A stretch of 64,000 bases of DNA from an uncultured Lachnospiraceae bacterium (GTDB lineage: Bacteria; Bacillota; Clostridia; Lachnospirales; Lachnospiraceae), in the NCBI GenBank assembly GCA_946414885.1, contig CAMKQH010000006.1:102703-166702 (forward strand). Direction: 5' to 3'. Below, piece by piece: positions 34,455-42,736 of the stretch (position 1 is its first letter; each line of letters starts with the position of its first letter). The position numbers and the translations under genes are program-made. Below the pieces are notes generated by a model, which searched no databases, was not told the origin of the DNA, and saw only the letters and a list, made by a program, of their open reading frames with translations.

Positions 34455-34565
34455 GATTATGTGCGCTCTAACGAGAGGGCATGCAAAAGTACAGTTTATA
34501 AGGGAATCCCGTCCCATTTCGGGAGTCTCTCATATTCAAATTTATATTCTAGGAGGAAGAAACAA

Positions 34566-37205
34566 ATGGCAAAAAAGTGGGTCTATATGTTTAGCGAAGG
34601 CGACATGACCATGCGTAATCTTCTTGGCGGTAAGGGTGCAAACCTGGCTGAGATGACCGGCATCGGACTTCCCGTACCCCAGGGCTTCACGATCACGACG
34701 GAAGCTTGTACCCAGTACTATGAGGACGGACGCAAAATCAACGACGAGATCATGGGTCAGACCATGGAATACGTTGCAAAGATGGAGGAGCTGAACGGCA
34801 AGAAGTTCGGTGATCTGAAGAACCCCCTGTTAGTATCCGTTCGTTCCGGCGCAAGAGCATCCATGCCCGGCATGATGGACACCATTCTGAACTTGGGCTT
34901 GAATGATGAGGTAGTTGCAGCTATGATCGCTGGCAACCCTGATCCCGCATTTGAGCGTTTCGTATATGATTCCTACAGACGTTTCATCCAGATGTTCTCC
35001 GACGTTGTTATGGAGGTTGGTAAGAAGTACTTCGAGAAGCTCATCGACGAGATGAAGGCTGAGAAGGGTGTTCAGTTCGACGTTGACCTGAACGCTGCAG
35101 ATTTGAAGAAGCTGGCTGAGCAGTTCAAGGCTGAGTACAAGAATCAGCTTGGCAAGGACTTCCCTTCCGATCCCGTAGAGCAGTTGAAGCTCGCCATCGA
35201 GGCTGTATTCCGTTCTTGGGACAACCCTCGTGCAAACGTATATCGTCGTGACAACGACATCCCTTATTCCTGGGGTACTGCAGTAAACGTAATGCCCATG
35301 GTATTTGGTAACCTGAACAACGAGTCCGGTACCGGCGTTGCATTTACCCGTGATCCTGCAACCGGCGAGAAGAAGCTTATGGGTGAGTTCCTGAAGAACG
35401 CACAGGGCGAGGACGTTGTAGCAGGCGTTCGTACTCCCATGCCCATCGCTCAGATGGAGCAGGAGTTCCCTGAAGCATACGCTGAGTTCATCAAGGTTTG
35501 TGAGACCCTGGAGAACCATTATCATGACATGCAGGACATGGAGTTCACCGTAGAGAACAGAAAGCTCTACATGCTCCAGTGTCGTAACGGTAAGAGAACC
35601 GCTCAGGCTGCTCTTCAGATCGCTTGCGACCTCGTTGACGAGGGACACAAGACCGAGGCTGAGGCTGTTGCAATGATCGATCCTCGTAACCTTGACACCC
35701 TGCTTCATCCTCAGTTCGACGCAGCTGCACTGAAGGCTGCTAAGCCTCTTGGCAAGGGCCTTGGCGCATCTCCCGGAGCTGCAACCGGTAAGGTTGTATT
35801 CACCGCTGATGACGCAGTAGTTTGGAAAGAGAAGGGCGAGAAGGTTGTTCTGGTTCGTCTGGAGACCTCCCCTGAAGACATCACCGGCATGAAGGCTGCT
35901 CAGGGTATCCTGACCGTTCGTGGCGGTATGACCTCTCATGCAGCCGTTGTTGCTCGTGGCATGGGTACCTGCTGTGTATCCGGTTGTGGCGACATCAACA
36001 TGGATGAAGAGAACAAGAAGTTCACCCTTGCTGGTGAGACCTTCGTTGAGGGAGACTGGATCTCCATCGATGGTACCACCGGTAACATCTACAAGGGCCA
36101 GATCGCTACCGTTGATGCTTCCATCGCTGGTACCTTCGGCCGCGTAATGGCATGGGCAGACAAGTATCGTAAGCTTAAGGTTCGTACCAACGCAGATACC
36201 CCTCGTGACGCTAAGAAGGCTCGTGAGCTGGGTGCTGAGGGTATCGGCCTTTGCCGTACCGAGCACATGTTCTTCGAGGAAGACAGAATTGCTGCATTCC
36301 GCGAGATGATCTGTGCTGACACCGTTGAAGAGAGAGAAGCAGCCCTTGAGAAGATCCTGCCTTATCAGCAGGGCGACTTCAAGGCACTGTACGAGGCTCT
36401 TGAGGGCAATCCCGTATGTATCAGATTCCTTGATCCGCCTCTGCATGAGTTCGTTCCTACCGAGGAAGAGGACATCAAGAAGCTGGCTGATGCTCAGGGC
36501 AAGTCCGTTGAGGCTATTAAGGCTATCATCTCCAGCCTCCATGAGTTCAACCCCATGATGGGCCACAGAGGATGCCGTCTTGCAGTTACCTATCCTGAAA
36601 TCGCTAAGATGCAGACCAAGGCAGTTATCCGTGCTGCAATCGAAGTTAAGAAGGCACATGCTGACTGGAACGTAGTTCCTGAGATCATGATCCCTCTTGT
36701 ATGCGAAGTGAAGGAGCTGAAGTTCGTTAAGAAGGTTGTTGTTGAGACCGCTGATGCTGAAATCGCAGCTGCAGGCGTTGACCTGAAGTACGAAGTAGGT
36801 ACCATGATCGAGATTCCTCGTGCAGCTCTTACCGCTGACGAGATCGCTAAGGAAGCTGACTTCTTCTGCTTCGGTACCAACGACCTGACCCAGATGTGCT
36901 TTGGCTTCTCCCGTGACGACGCAGGCAAGTTCCTTGGTGCTTACTATGACACCAAGATCTTCGAGAACGATCCCTTCGCTAAGTTGGATCAGACCGGCGT
37001 TGGCAAGCTGATGGAGATGACCATGAAGCTTGGCAAGCCCGCTAATCCCAACCTGCACGTTGGTATCTGCGGCGAGCACGGCGGAGATCCTTCTTCCGTT
37101 GAGTTCTGCCACAAGATCGGTCTTGATTACGTATCCTGCTCACCTTTCCGCGTTCCTATCGCAAGATTGGCAGCAGCACAGGCAGCTATCGCTGAGATGA
37201 AGTAA
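34566..37205 (+). CDS. ppdK: Pyruvate, phosphate dikinase
   Basis: An 879-residue PPDK that interconverts pyruvate, ATP and phosphate with phosphoenolpyruvate, AMP and pyrophosphate. The N-terminal ATP-grasp domain contains LGGKGANLAEM. The swivelling domain has catalytic His458 in GGMTSHAAVVARG, with Thr456 as the usual regulatory site. The C-terminal PEP/pyruvate barrel ends with GICGEHGGDP. Codon choice is much more restricted than in its neighbours (GTA/GTT for Val, CGT for Arg, GCT/GCA for Ala), which signals very high expression and explains the 760-codon open frame on the opposite strand. The ATG at 34566 follows AGGAGG. It is monocistronic, with a terminator at 37231. Confidence 0.97.
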   Translation: MAKKWVYMFSEGDMTMRNLLGGKGANLAEMTGIGLPVPQGFTITTEACTQYYEDGRKINDEIMGQTMEYVAKMEELNGKKFGDLKNPLLVSVRSGARASMPGMMDTILNLGLNDEVVAAMIAGNPDPAFERFVYDSYRRFIQMFSDVVMEVGKKYFEKLIDEMKAEKGVQFDVDLNAADLKKLAEQFKAEYKNQLGKDFPSDPVEQLKLAIEAVFRSWDNPRANVYRRDNDIPYSWGTAVNVMPMVFGNLNNESGTGVAFTRDPATGEKKLMGEFLKNAQGEDVVAGVRTPMPIAQMEQEFPEAYAEFIKVCETLENHYHDMQDMEFTVENRKLYMLQCRNGKRTAQAALQIACDLVDEGHKTEAEAVAMIDPRNLDTLLHPQFDAAALKAAKPLGKGLGASPGAATGKVVFTADDAVVWKEKGEKVVLVRLETSPEDITGMKAAQGILTVRGGMTSHAAVVARGMGTCCVSGCGDINMDEENKKFTLAGETFVEGDWISIDGTTGNIYKGQIATVDASIAGTFGRVMAWADKYRKLKVRTNADTPRDAKKARELGAEGIGLCRTEHMFFEEDRIAAFREMICADTVEEREAALEKILPYQQGDFKALYEALEGNPVCIRFLDPPLHEFVPTEEEDIKKLADAQGKSVEAIKAIISSLHEFNPMMGHRGCRLAVTYPEIAKMQTKAVIRAAIEVKKAHADWNVVPEIMIPLVCEVKELKFVKKVVVETADAEIAAAGVDLKYEVGTMIEIPRAALTADEIAKEADFFCFGTNDLTQMCFGFSRDDAGKFLGAYYDTKIFENDPFAKLDQTGVGKLMEMTMKLGKPANPNLHVGICGEHGGDPSSVEFCHKIGLDYVSCSPFRVPIARLAAAQAAIAEMK

Positions 37206-37230
37206 TCTAATCATTCTAAAGCAAACATTG

Positions 37231-37268
37231 AGCCCTCAAGGAGAAATCTCCTTGGGGGCTTTTCTTTT
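37231..37268 (+). terminator. Intrinsic terminator of ppdK
   Basis: AGCCCTCAAGGAG pairs with CTCCTTGGGGGCT across an AAAT loop (one T-G wobble), followed by TTTCTTTT, 25 bases after the ppdK stop. Confidence 0.9.
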
Positions 37269-37419
37269 GTATGGAGAGATTGTGGGTGGGAAAGAGGAAG
37301 GAATGCTAAGGAATTCTGCCCACAAAAAAAGGGCGAGATTGTGGTATCTGTGGGCTTAGCGGGGGGATTTTCTAGATGTTTCTTGTAGGGAAAAGAAGAG
37401 GGGAAAAGAATATTTACGA

Positions 37420-37527
37420 AGGATCAATTGCGTGCTGGCACAGTTTGCCCAGTTCTACGAGACCTACGACGTTGATCCTGAAAGTCCCTTCTACGTGCCG
37501 GAGAAATCAAGACTCCCCGTCTTCTAA
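37420..37527 (+). pseudogene. 3' remnant of an M13-type metallopeptidase gene
   Basis: In one frame about 35 codons read RINCVLAQFAQFYETYDV, then a proline/tyrosine-rich segment (YVPEKSRLPVF) and a stop at 37525. This matches the pattern at the C-terminus of M13 (PepO/neprilysin-like) peptidases: an Asn-Val-containing helix, FYxTxDV, then PExRxxV(W/F). No upstream body, zinc motif or ribosome site is present between ppdK and here. It is therefore probably the leftover of a deleted gene. The rest of the 380-base gap (37206-37586) holds only terminators. Confidence 0.45.
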
Positions 37528-37540
37528 AAATTTCGCACGA

Positions 37541-37574
37541 AAAAAGAACCACCGGAGGTCCGATGGTTCTTTTT
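37541..37574. terminator. Bidirectional terminator before kduI
   Basis: AAAAAGAACCA (37541-37551) and TGGTTCTTTTT (37564-37574) are perfect mirror arms with A and T tracts at both ends. It can end kduI transcription on the minus strand (stop at 37587) and anything reading through on the plus strand. Confidence 0.88.
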
Positions 37575-37586
37575 CTATGCAATCGT

Positions 37587-38450
37587 TTATTTCAGATCCT
37601 TCATGGCACAGTGATCCATGTCGTCGAAATCCTGGTTTTCCCCAACCATGCCCCAGATGAAGGTGTACGCCTGGGTACCACACCCGGAGTGGATCGACCA
37701 GCTAGGGGAGATCACGGCCTGCTCATTGCGCATGATGATATGTCTCGTCTCCTGAGGCTCGCCCATGTAGTGCATGACCAAAGCGTCCTCTGGCATGTCA
37801 AAGTACAGATAAACCTCCATGCGTCTGTCATGGGTATGGCAGGGCATCGTATTCCAAACGCTGCCGGGCTCAAGCTTTGTCATGCCCATTTCCAGCTGAC
37901 AGCTCTCCACCTGACCAGGAAGAATGTACTTACAGATGGTGCGGTGATTGGAAGCCTCGAGGGAGCCGAGCTCCACCTTGTTGCAATCCTTTACGATCAC
38001 GACGCCTTCCTCGGGAACGCCATTGGGCTTAATCAAAACGGTGGGGCAGGTTCTGTGGGCGGGCGCGCTGTTTAAGTAGAATTTAGCGGGCTTGGAGGCA
38101 TCCTTGCTGGCGAAGGAGATTTCCTGGGAACCCATGCCGATATACATGCCTTCCTTGTAACCTACGTTCCATACCTTTCCGTCGATGGTGATGGTGCCCT
38201 CGCCGCCAATGTTGATCACGCCAAGCTCGCGGCGCTCACAGAAGTATTTTGCACGAAGCTCATCGCCGGCGGTCAGCTTCAGAGACTCCTTTACGGGCAC
38301 GGCGCTGCCGGTGATGATCCTGTCGATGTGGCTGTAAACCAGCTTGATCACGTCAGGCTGAAAGAGATCGTCAATCAGGAATTCCTCGCGAAGTCTTTCG
38401 GTGGTGTAGTATTTCACGTCCTTGGGGGATGAAGCAGTTCTTAATTCCAT
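37587..38450 (-). CDS. kduI: 4-deoxy-L-threo-5-hexosulose-uronate ketol-isomerase
   Basis: A 287-residue cupin enzyme converting the unsaturated-uronate product DKI into DKII (3-deoxy-D-glycero-2,5-hexodiulosonate). The zinc-site region CHTHDRRMEVYLYF, with two His and a Glu, and the later SIHSGCG His are the expected ligands of KduI. Length is close to the 278-residue E. coli protein. It lies 29 bases downstream of uxaC on the same strand. Substrate would come from the GH105 enzyme at 57321, and the product goes to the KduD-like dehydrogenase at 44562. Confidence 0.95.
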   Translation of the reverse strand: MELRTASSPKDVKYYTTERLREEFLIDDLFQPDVIKLVYSHIDRIITGSAVPVKESLKLTAGDELRAKYFCERRELGVINIGGEGTITIDGKVWNVGYKEGMYIGMGSQEISFASKDASKPAKFYLNSAPAHRTCPTVLIKPNGVPEEGVVIVKDCNKVELGSLEASNHRTICKYILPGQVESCQLEMGMTKLEPGSVWNTMPCHTHDRRMEVYLYFDMPEDALVMHYMGEPQETRHIIMRNEQAVISPSWSIHSGCGTQAYTFIWGMVGENQDFDDMDHCAMKDLK

Positions 38451-38479
38451 GTCATGTACTCCTTTCCGGGTTATCTTTC

Positions 38480-39895
38480 TTAAATCGTCTTTAAGTCAAA
38501 ACCAAAGTATCTCACTGCGTTATTGTAGCTGATGTCCTTTACGATCTCGCCAAGAATCTCATAATCCTCAGGGAACTCACCGTTTTCCACCCAAGTGCCG
38601 AGGAGGTTACAGAGGATCCTGCGGAAGTAATCATGACGAGTGTAGGAGAGGAAGCTTCTGGAGTCCGTCAGCATGCCCACAAAGCCGGAAAGGTTTCCAA
38701 GATTTGCGAGGGAGATCATCTGGTCCTGCATGCCCGTCTTATGATCATTAAACCACCAAGCGCTACCCTGCTGGATCTTGGCAACGGCCGTGCTGTCCTG
38801 GAAGCATCCGAGGATGGTGCCGATGGTCTGGTTGTCATTAGGGTTCAGGCTGTAAAGAATGGTCTTTGGAAGCTCATTCGTTGCATTCAGCGCATTTAAG
38901 TAATCCGTGATCTCGGCAGCAGGCGCATAATTGTTGATGCAGTCATATCCGGTATCGGGACCGAGCTCGTTAAAGCGGAGAGTGTTATTGTCACGCTTAC
39001 AGCCATAATGAAGTTGCATCACCCAATTTCTCTTTGCATATTCCCTTCCGACGAACAACATGAATGCAGTCTTGAACTGAAGCTCTTCCTGTCTGGTAAC
39101 GGTCTCGCCCTTTACTCTCTTTGCGAAGATGGCCTCCACCGTCTCGGCGGATGCGGGAGAGTAGTACACGTATTCAATGCCGTGATCGGATACGCTGCAG
39201 CCTCTTTCTTGGAAGAAATCCATGCGGAGCGTTAAGGCCTTGCAGAGCGCCGCAAAGCTGTCGATCTTCACGCCGGATACCTTTTCAAGGCTTGCAAGAT
39301 AAGCAAGATAGGTGGGCTTTTCCAGGTTCATGGCCTTGTCGGGTCTCCATGCCGGAAGCACCTGTACGTCAAAGCTTTCATCCTCGGCGATCTTCTTATG
39401 ACATTCAAGGTCATCAATGGGATCGTCCGTGGTGCAGATCAGGGTAACGCCGGAGGAGCGGATGATGTTACGCACGCTCATGGAAGGCTCCGCAAGCTTT
39501 TTGTTGCAAAGCTCCCACACCTCTTCAGCGGTGTTCTTGTTCAATACGCCCTGATAACCAAAATACTTTCTAAGCTCCAAATGGCTCCAGTGGAAGAGGG
39601 GATTGCCGATGGCCTTTCCAAGACATTCCGCCCACTTTAAGAATTTCTCCTTATCGGGAGCATTGCCGGTAACGTAATACTCGTCCACGCCGCAGGAACG
39701 CATGAAACGCCATTTGTAATGGTCGCCGCCAAGCCAAACCTGCGTAATGTTTTCAAACTGGCGATCCTCCCAGATCTCTTTCTGATTGATGTGACAGTGA
39801 TAGTCCAATACGGGCACGTTCGCCGCATACTCAAAATACAATTTCCTTGCCACTTCATTTGACAGGATAAAATCCTTATCCATAAAAGCCTTCAC
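38480..39895 (-). CDS. uxaC: Glucuronate/galacturonate isomerase
   Basis: A 471-residue amidohydrolase-fold enzyme that turns D-galacturonate into D-tagaturonate (and D-glucuronate into D-fructuronate). LDYHCHINQKEIW near the N-terminus carries the metal-binding HCH. Later SFLSYTRHDYFRRILC and the C-terminal YNNAVRYFGFD are typical of UxaC. GTG at 39895 is the start because AAGGAGG lies 8 bases upstream. It leads the minus-strand unit with kduI. The 132 bases back to the lacI gene show no clear terminator, so the two may also be cotranscribed with lacI. Confidence 0.96.
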   Translation of the reverse strand: MKAFMDKDFILSNEVARKLYFEYAANVPVLDYHCHINQKEIWEDRQFENITQVWLGGDHYKWRFMRSCGVDEYYVTGNAPDKEKFLKWAECLGKAIGNPLFHWSHLELRKYFGYQGVLNKNTAEEVWELCNKKLAEPSMSVRNIIRSSGVTLICTTDDPIDDLECHKKIAEDESFDVQVLPAWRPDKAMNLEKPTYLAYLASLEKVSGVKIDSFAALCKALTLRMDFFQERGCSVSDHGIEYVYYSPASAETVEAIFAKRVKGETVTRQEELQFKTAFMLFVGREYAKRNWVMQLHYGCKRDNNTLRFNELGPDTGYDCINNYAPAAEITDYLNALNATNELPKTILYSLNPNDNQTIGTILGCFQDSTAVAKIQQGSAWWFNDHKTGMQDQMISLANLGNLSGFVGMLTDSRSFLSYTRHDYFRRILCNLLGTWVENGEFPEDYEILGEIVKDISYNNAVRYFGFDLKTI

Positions 39896-40027
39896 TTATT
39901 TTTCCTCCTTAAGATTATTAATATCTTTTATGCTTTTTATAACATTCAATCGTTCTGACCTTGTAAATTCCTCCCAAGCATGCTTAACGCCCACGCAAAA
40001 TTGTTCCATGCCCCAGCCCCTCAACCT

Positions 40028-41041
40028 CTAGGGCGTCGTCGCACGCTTGATCAGCTTTCCGGAGAACACGGATTCCGTTGGCATTTCCTGGCCGGACAGC
40101 ACTCCGATGAGCGTTTGCACCAGCTGATGCGTCAGGTTTTCCAAACGGTTGTCGACACTGGTAAGCTCAGGCATGCAACATGCGGTGAGCATGGAATTGT
40201 TATATCCGATCACGGCGAGATCCTCAGGGATCCGGAGACCGTTTTGCTGCGCGTACTTGATCGCACCGATGGCCAGAGGGTCATCAGAGGCGATGACGCC
40301 ATGGAAGCGGGTGCCGCGGTCAGCGATGCCCTGGATGAAGTCCGTGATGGCTTCGATCTGGTCCGTGCGACCGTCATAATAATGTACGTAGGGAGCATAA
40401 TCTGCAAGCTTGTAGCTCTTCATGGCCGCCTTGTAACCGCTGAGTTTCTTGGTACCGCTGTAGGAATTGGAATCGTAGAGGTAGAGAATGTCATCGATGC
40501 CGGCGCGGATCAGGCTTGAGGTTGCCTCAAACATGGAAGCGTAGTCATTGCAGAGCGTACAGTATACGTTGGGATAACTATAGGAAGCATTTAACAACAT
40601 GACGGGAACCTGCTTGGAAGCTTCCCGGATGATCTCGTTTTCCTCATCTACGCTAGATACGTAGTGGGAGCCGACAAGGATCAGACTGTCCACCTTTTTA
40701 GAAAGAATGAGTCTGATGTAGCTTTGGCGGTCTGCAAGATCATATCCCGTACAACAAAGCAGGGATTCATAGCCATTGGCATGAAGCTCTTGCTCCAAAT
40801 AATAAACGGCCTTCGCAAGATACAGGTCGGAGGAATCCGCGCAAAGAATGCCGACCGTGCGAAGACTGTGCAATCCCATGCCGCGGGCATAGGCATTTGG
40901 AGTGTAATCATATTTCTCGATCACCTTCATAACTTTTTCCCTGGTGGAAGCCTTTACGCTGTCGCTTCCATTTAAAACGCGGGAAACGGTGGCAATGGAT
41001 ACGCCTGCTTTTTTTGAAATGTCATAAATTGTAAGTGCCAT
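40028..41041 (-). CDS. LacI-family transcription regulator of uronate genes
   Basis: A 337-residue regulator. The N-terminal HTH (LTIYDISKKAGVSIATVSRV, with hinge LNGSDSVKASTREKV) and the periplasmic-binding-like effector domain (GILCADSSDLY onward) are canonical LacI. ATG 41041 follows AAGGAGAG; an open frame upstream to 41125 has no ribosome site. It lies between uxaC/kduI and uxaB/uxaA. Palindromes of its likely recognition type occur in its own leader (41086), before uxaB (41213) and before the transporter operon (45503). The effector is probably a uronate intermediate. Confidence 0.92.
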   Translation of the reverse strand: MALTIYDISKKAGVSIATVSRVLNGSDSVKASTREKVMKVIEKYDYTPNAYARGMGLHSLRTVGILCADSSDLYLAKAVYYLEQELHANGYESLLCCTGYDLADRQSYIRLILSKKVDSLILVGSHYVSSVDEENEIIREASKQVPVMLLNASYSYPNVYCTLCNDYASMFEATSSLIRAGIDDILYLYDSNSYSGTKKLSGYKAAMKSYKLADYAPYVHYYDGRTDQIEAITDFIQGIADRGTRFHGVIASDDPLAIGAIKYAQQNGLRIPEDLAVIGYNNSMLTACCMPELTSVDNRLENLTHQLVQTLIGVLSGQEMPTESVFSGKLIKRATTP

Positions 41042-41085
41042 AAGTGTTTCGCTCTCCTTATGTGACGCTTTTTTTCTTACATTTG

Positions 41086-41103
41086 TTTGTAAGCAGTTAC
41101 AAA
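41086..41103. promoter_or_regulatory. Putative autoregulatory operator of the LacI gene
   Basis: TTTGTAA and TTACAAA are perfect 7-bp arms around a GCAG centre. The site is just downstream of the lacI -10 box (41114-41119), where bound repressor would block transcription. Confidence 0.55.
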
Positions 41104-41113
41104 ACTCGCTATT

Positions 41114-41142
41114 ATTATAACGCATACCTCATGGAAAATCAA
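41114..41142 (-). promoter_or_regulatory. Predicted promoter of the LacI gene
   Basis: On the minus strand TTGATT (41142-41137), exactly 17 bases, then a perfect TATAAT (41119-41114). Confidence 0.65.
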
Positions 41143-41177
41143 TATAAACAAAGTCAAAAAAATAATAATTTTTCCTA

Positions 41178-41209
41178 TTGACTTCTGCGTACATAAGTGT
41201 AAAAATAAT
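41178..41209 (+). promoter_or_regulatory. Predicted promoter of uxaB-uxaA
   Basis: TTGACT (41178-41183) is a strong -35. The -10 is not sharply defined: the stretch 41200-41209 (TAAAAATAAT) offers TAAAAA at 16-base spacing or AATAAT at 20. The operator follows at once. Confidence 0.45.
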
Positions 41210-41212
41210 AGC

Positions 41213-41226
41213 TGTAAACGCTTACA
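41213..41226. promoter_or_regulatory. LacI-type operator before uxaB
   Basis: TGTAAACGCTTACA, with arms TGTAA/TTACA and the central CG typical of LacI-family sites, placed directly after the promoter as expected for repression. It is about 50 bases before the uxaB start. Confidence 0.7.
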
Positions 41227-41275
41227 TAAAAGAAGCCTAAAAATGGCGCACGGAAGCGGAAAGGTGAGAGAGAAA

Positions 41276-42736
41276 ATGGAACGTATTTGCAGAAAAATGA
41301 CTGGGAAAAAAGAAAGAGAGATCAAGGTATTGCAATTTGGCGAAGGCAATTTCCTTCGCGCATTTGTAGATTACATGATCGACATTGCGAATGAGAGTGG
41401 AGATTTTGACGGTGACGTAGTGATCGTAAAGCCTATTGAATTTGGAAGCCTGGAGCGCTTCCATCAGCAGGAATGCCAGTATACGGTTCAGCTTCGCGGC
41501 ATCGCTGACGGCGAGGCAAAGCGCATCAACCGTGTCGTTAAAAGCGTTGCTGACGCAGTGGACTGCTATACGGAATATGAGAAGTATTCCGCACTCGCAA
41601 AGCTCGATACGCTGAGATTTGTTGTCTCCAATACCACGGAGGCCGGCATCGTGTATGACGAGAAGGATAAGTTTGAAAACTGTCCCCCCACGTCTTATCC
41701 CGGAAAGCTTTGCAAATTCCTCTATGAAAGATATAAGGCATTTAACGGTGCAATGGACAAGGGCCTTATCATGTTGCCCGTGGAGCTCATCGACGACAAC
41801 GGCATTCATTTAAAGGAATGCGTGCTGAATCAGGTTAGCAACTGGAACCTGGGAGCAGACTTCAGAAGATGGGTGGAGCAGGCCTGCATTTTCACCTCAA
41901 CCCTGGTGGACCGCATCGTAACGGGCTATCCCAAGGACGAGGCTGCGAAGCTCTGTGAGGAGTTTGGCTATCAGGATGACCTGATCGTTACCGGTGAGCC
42001 CTTTGCCCTTTGGGTCATCGAGAGCGAAAAGGACATCAGCGAGGAACTCCCGCTTCCGAAGGCTGGCCTTCCCGTGATCTACACGGATAATCAGAAGCCT
42101 TACAAGCAAAGGAAGGTAAGGATCTTAAACGGTGCCCACACCTCCTTCGTCCTTGCTTCCTATCTCTGTGGAAATGACATTGTCCTTGAATCCATGAAGG
42201 ACGAGATGATCTTAAATTATATTAAGGAAACCATTTTCGATGAGGTGATCCCGACCCTGACGCTTCCCAAGGAGGACCTGGAATCCTTTGCACAGGCGGT
42301 GCTCACGAGATTTAACAATCCTTACGTAAAGCATGCGCTCCTTTCCATTTCGTTAAATTCCGTGTCCAAATGGCGTGCGAGATGTATGCCGAGCTTCCTC
42401 GGCTATGTGGAGAAGAAGGGTAGCCTTCCCAAGCACCTGACCTTCTCTCTGGCAGCACTGCTGGCATTCTATACGGGCTCCGAGATCCGTGACAAGGCTC
42501 TGATCGGCCATCGCGGCGATCAGGAATATCAGATCCTGGACGATGCGGCCGTTCTGGAATTTTTTGCTGCCAACAGCGGAAAGGAAGCAGGCGAGTACGC
42601 AAAGGCCGTTCTCTCCAATGAAAGCTTCTGGGGTCAGGATCTGACCCAGGTTCCCGGCACATTGAAAGCGGTTTCCGACTATCTGCGCAGGATCAGAACG
42701 AATGGCATGAGAAAGGCAGTGGAGGAGCTGGGTTAA
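41276..42736 (+). CDS. uxaB: Tagaturonate reductase
   Basis: A 486-residue member of the mannitol dehydrogenase/polyol-specific long-chain dehydrogenase family that reduces D-tagaturonate to D-altronate with NADH. The N-terminal dinucleotide-binding strand VLQFGEGNFLRAF and the C-terminal RKVRILNGAHTSFVL region (catalytic Lys/Asn/His set) match UxaB. ATG 41276 is preferred: AAGGTGAG is well placed; the frame also opens at 41243. The stop overlaps the start of uxaA by one base (TAATG), implying coupling. Controlled by the operator at 41213. Confidence 0.95.
   Translation: MERICRKMTGKKEREIKVLQFGEGNFLRAFVDYMIDIANESGDFDGDVVIVKPIEFGSLERFHQQECQYTVQLRGIADGEAKRINRVVKSVADAVDCYTEYEKYSALAKLDTLRFVVSNTTEAGIVYDEKDKFENCPPTSYPGKLCKFLYERYKAFNGAMDKGLIMLPVELIDDNGIHLKECVLNQVSNWNLGADFRRWVEQACIFTSTLVDRIVTGYPKDEAAKLCEEFGYQDDLIVTGEPFALWVIESEKDISEELPLPKAGLPVIYTDNQKPYKQRKVRILNGAHTSFVLASYLCGNDIVLESMKDEMILNYIKETIFDEVIPTLTLPKEDLESFAQAVLTRFNNPYVKHALLSISLNSVSKWRARCMPSFLGYVEKKGSLPKHLTFSLAALLAFYTGSEIRDKALIGHRGDQEYQILDDAAVLEFFAANSGKEAGEYAKAVLSNESFWGQDLTQVPGTLKAVSDYLRRIRTNGMRKAVEELG

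Noticed and set aside
34455..34565. Riboswitch in the ppdK leader
   Set aside because: The leader is only about 105 bases and I recognise no conserved aptamer motif or attenuator hairpin.
34830..37112. 760-codon open frame on the minus strand opposite ppdK
   Set aside because: It is an effect of the strong codon bias of ppdK; the predicted protein has low complexity, no family motif and no ribosome site.
39896..40027. Promoter for uxaC-kduI in the gap after lacI
   Set aside because: TTTACA and TATAAA-like boxes exist on the minus strand but at about 20-base spacing; nothing convincing, so read-through from lacI is equally possible.
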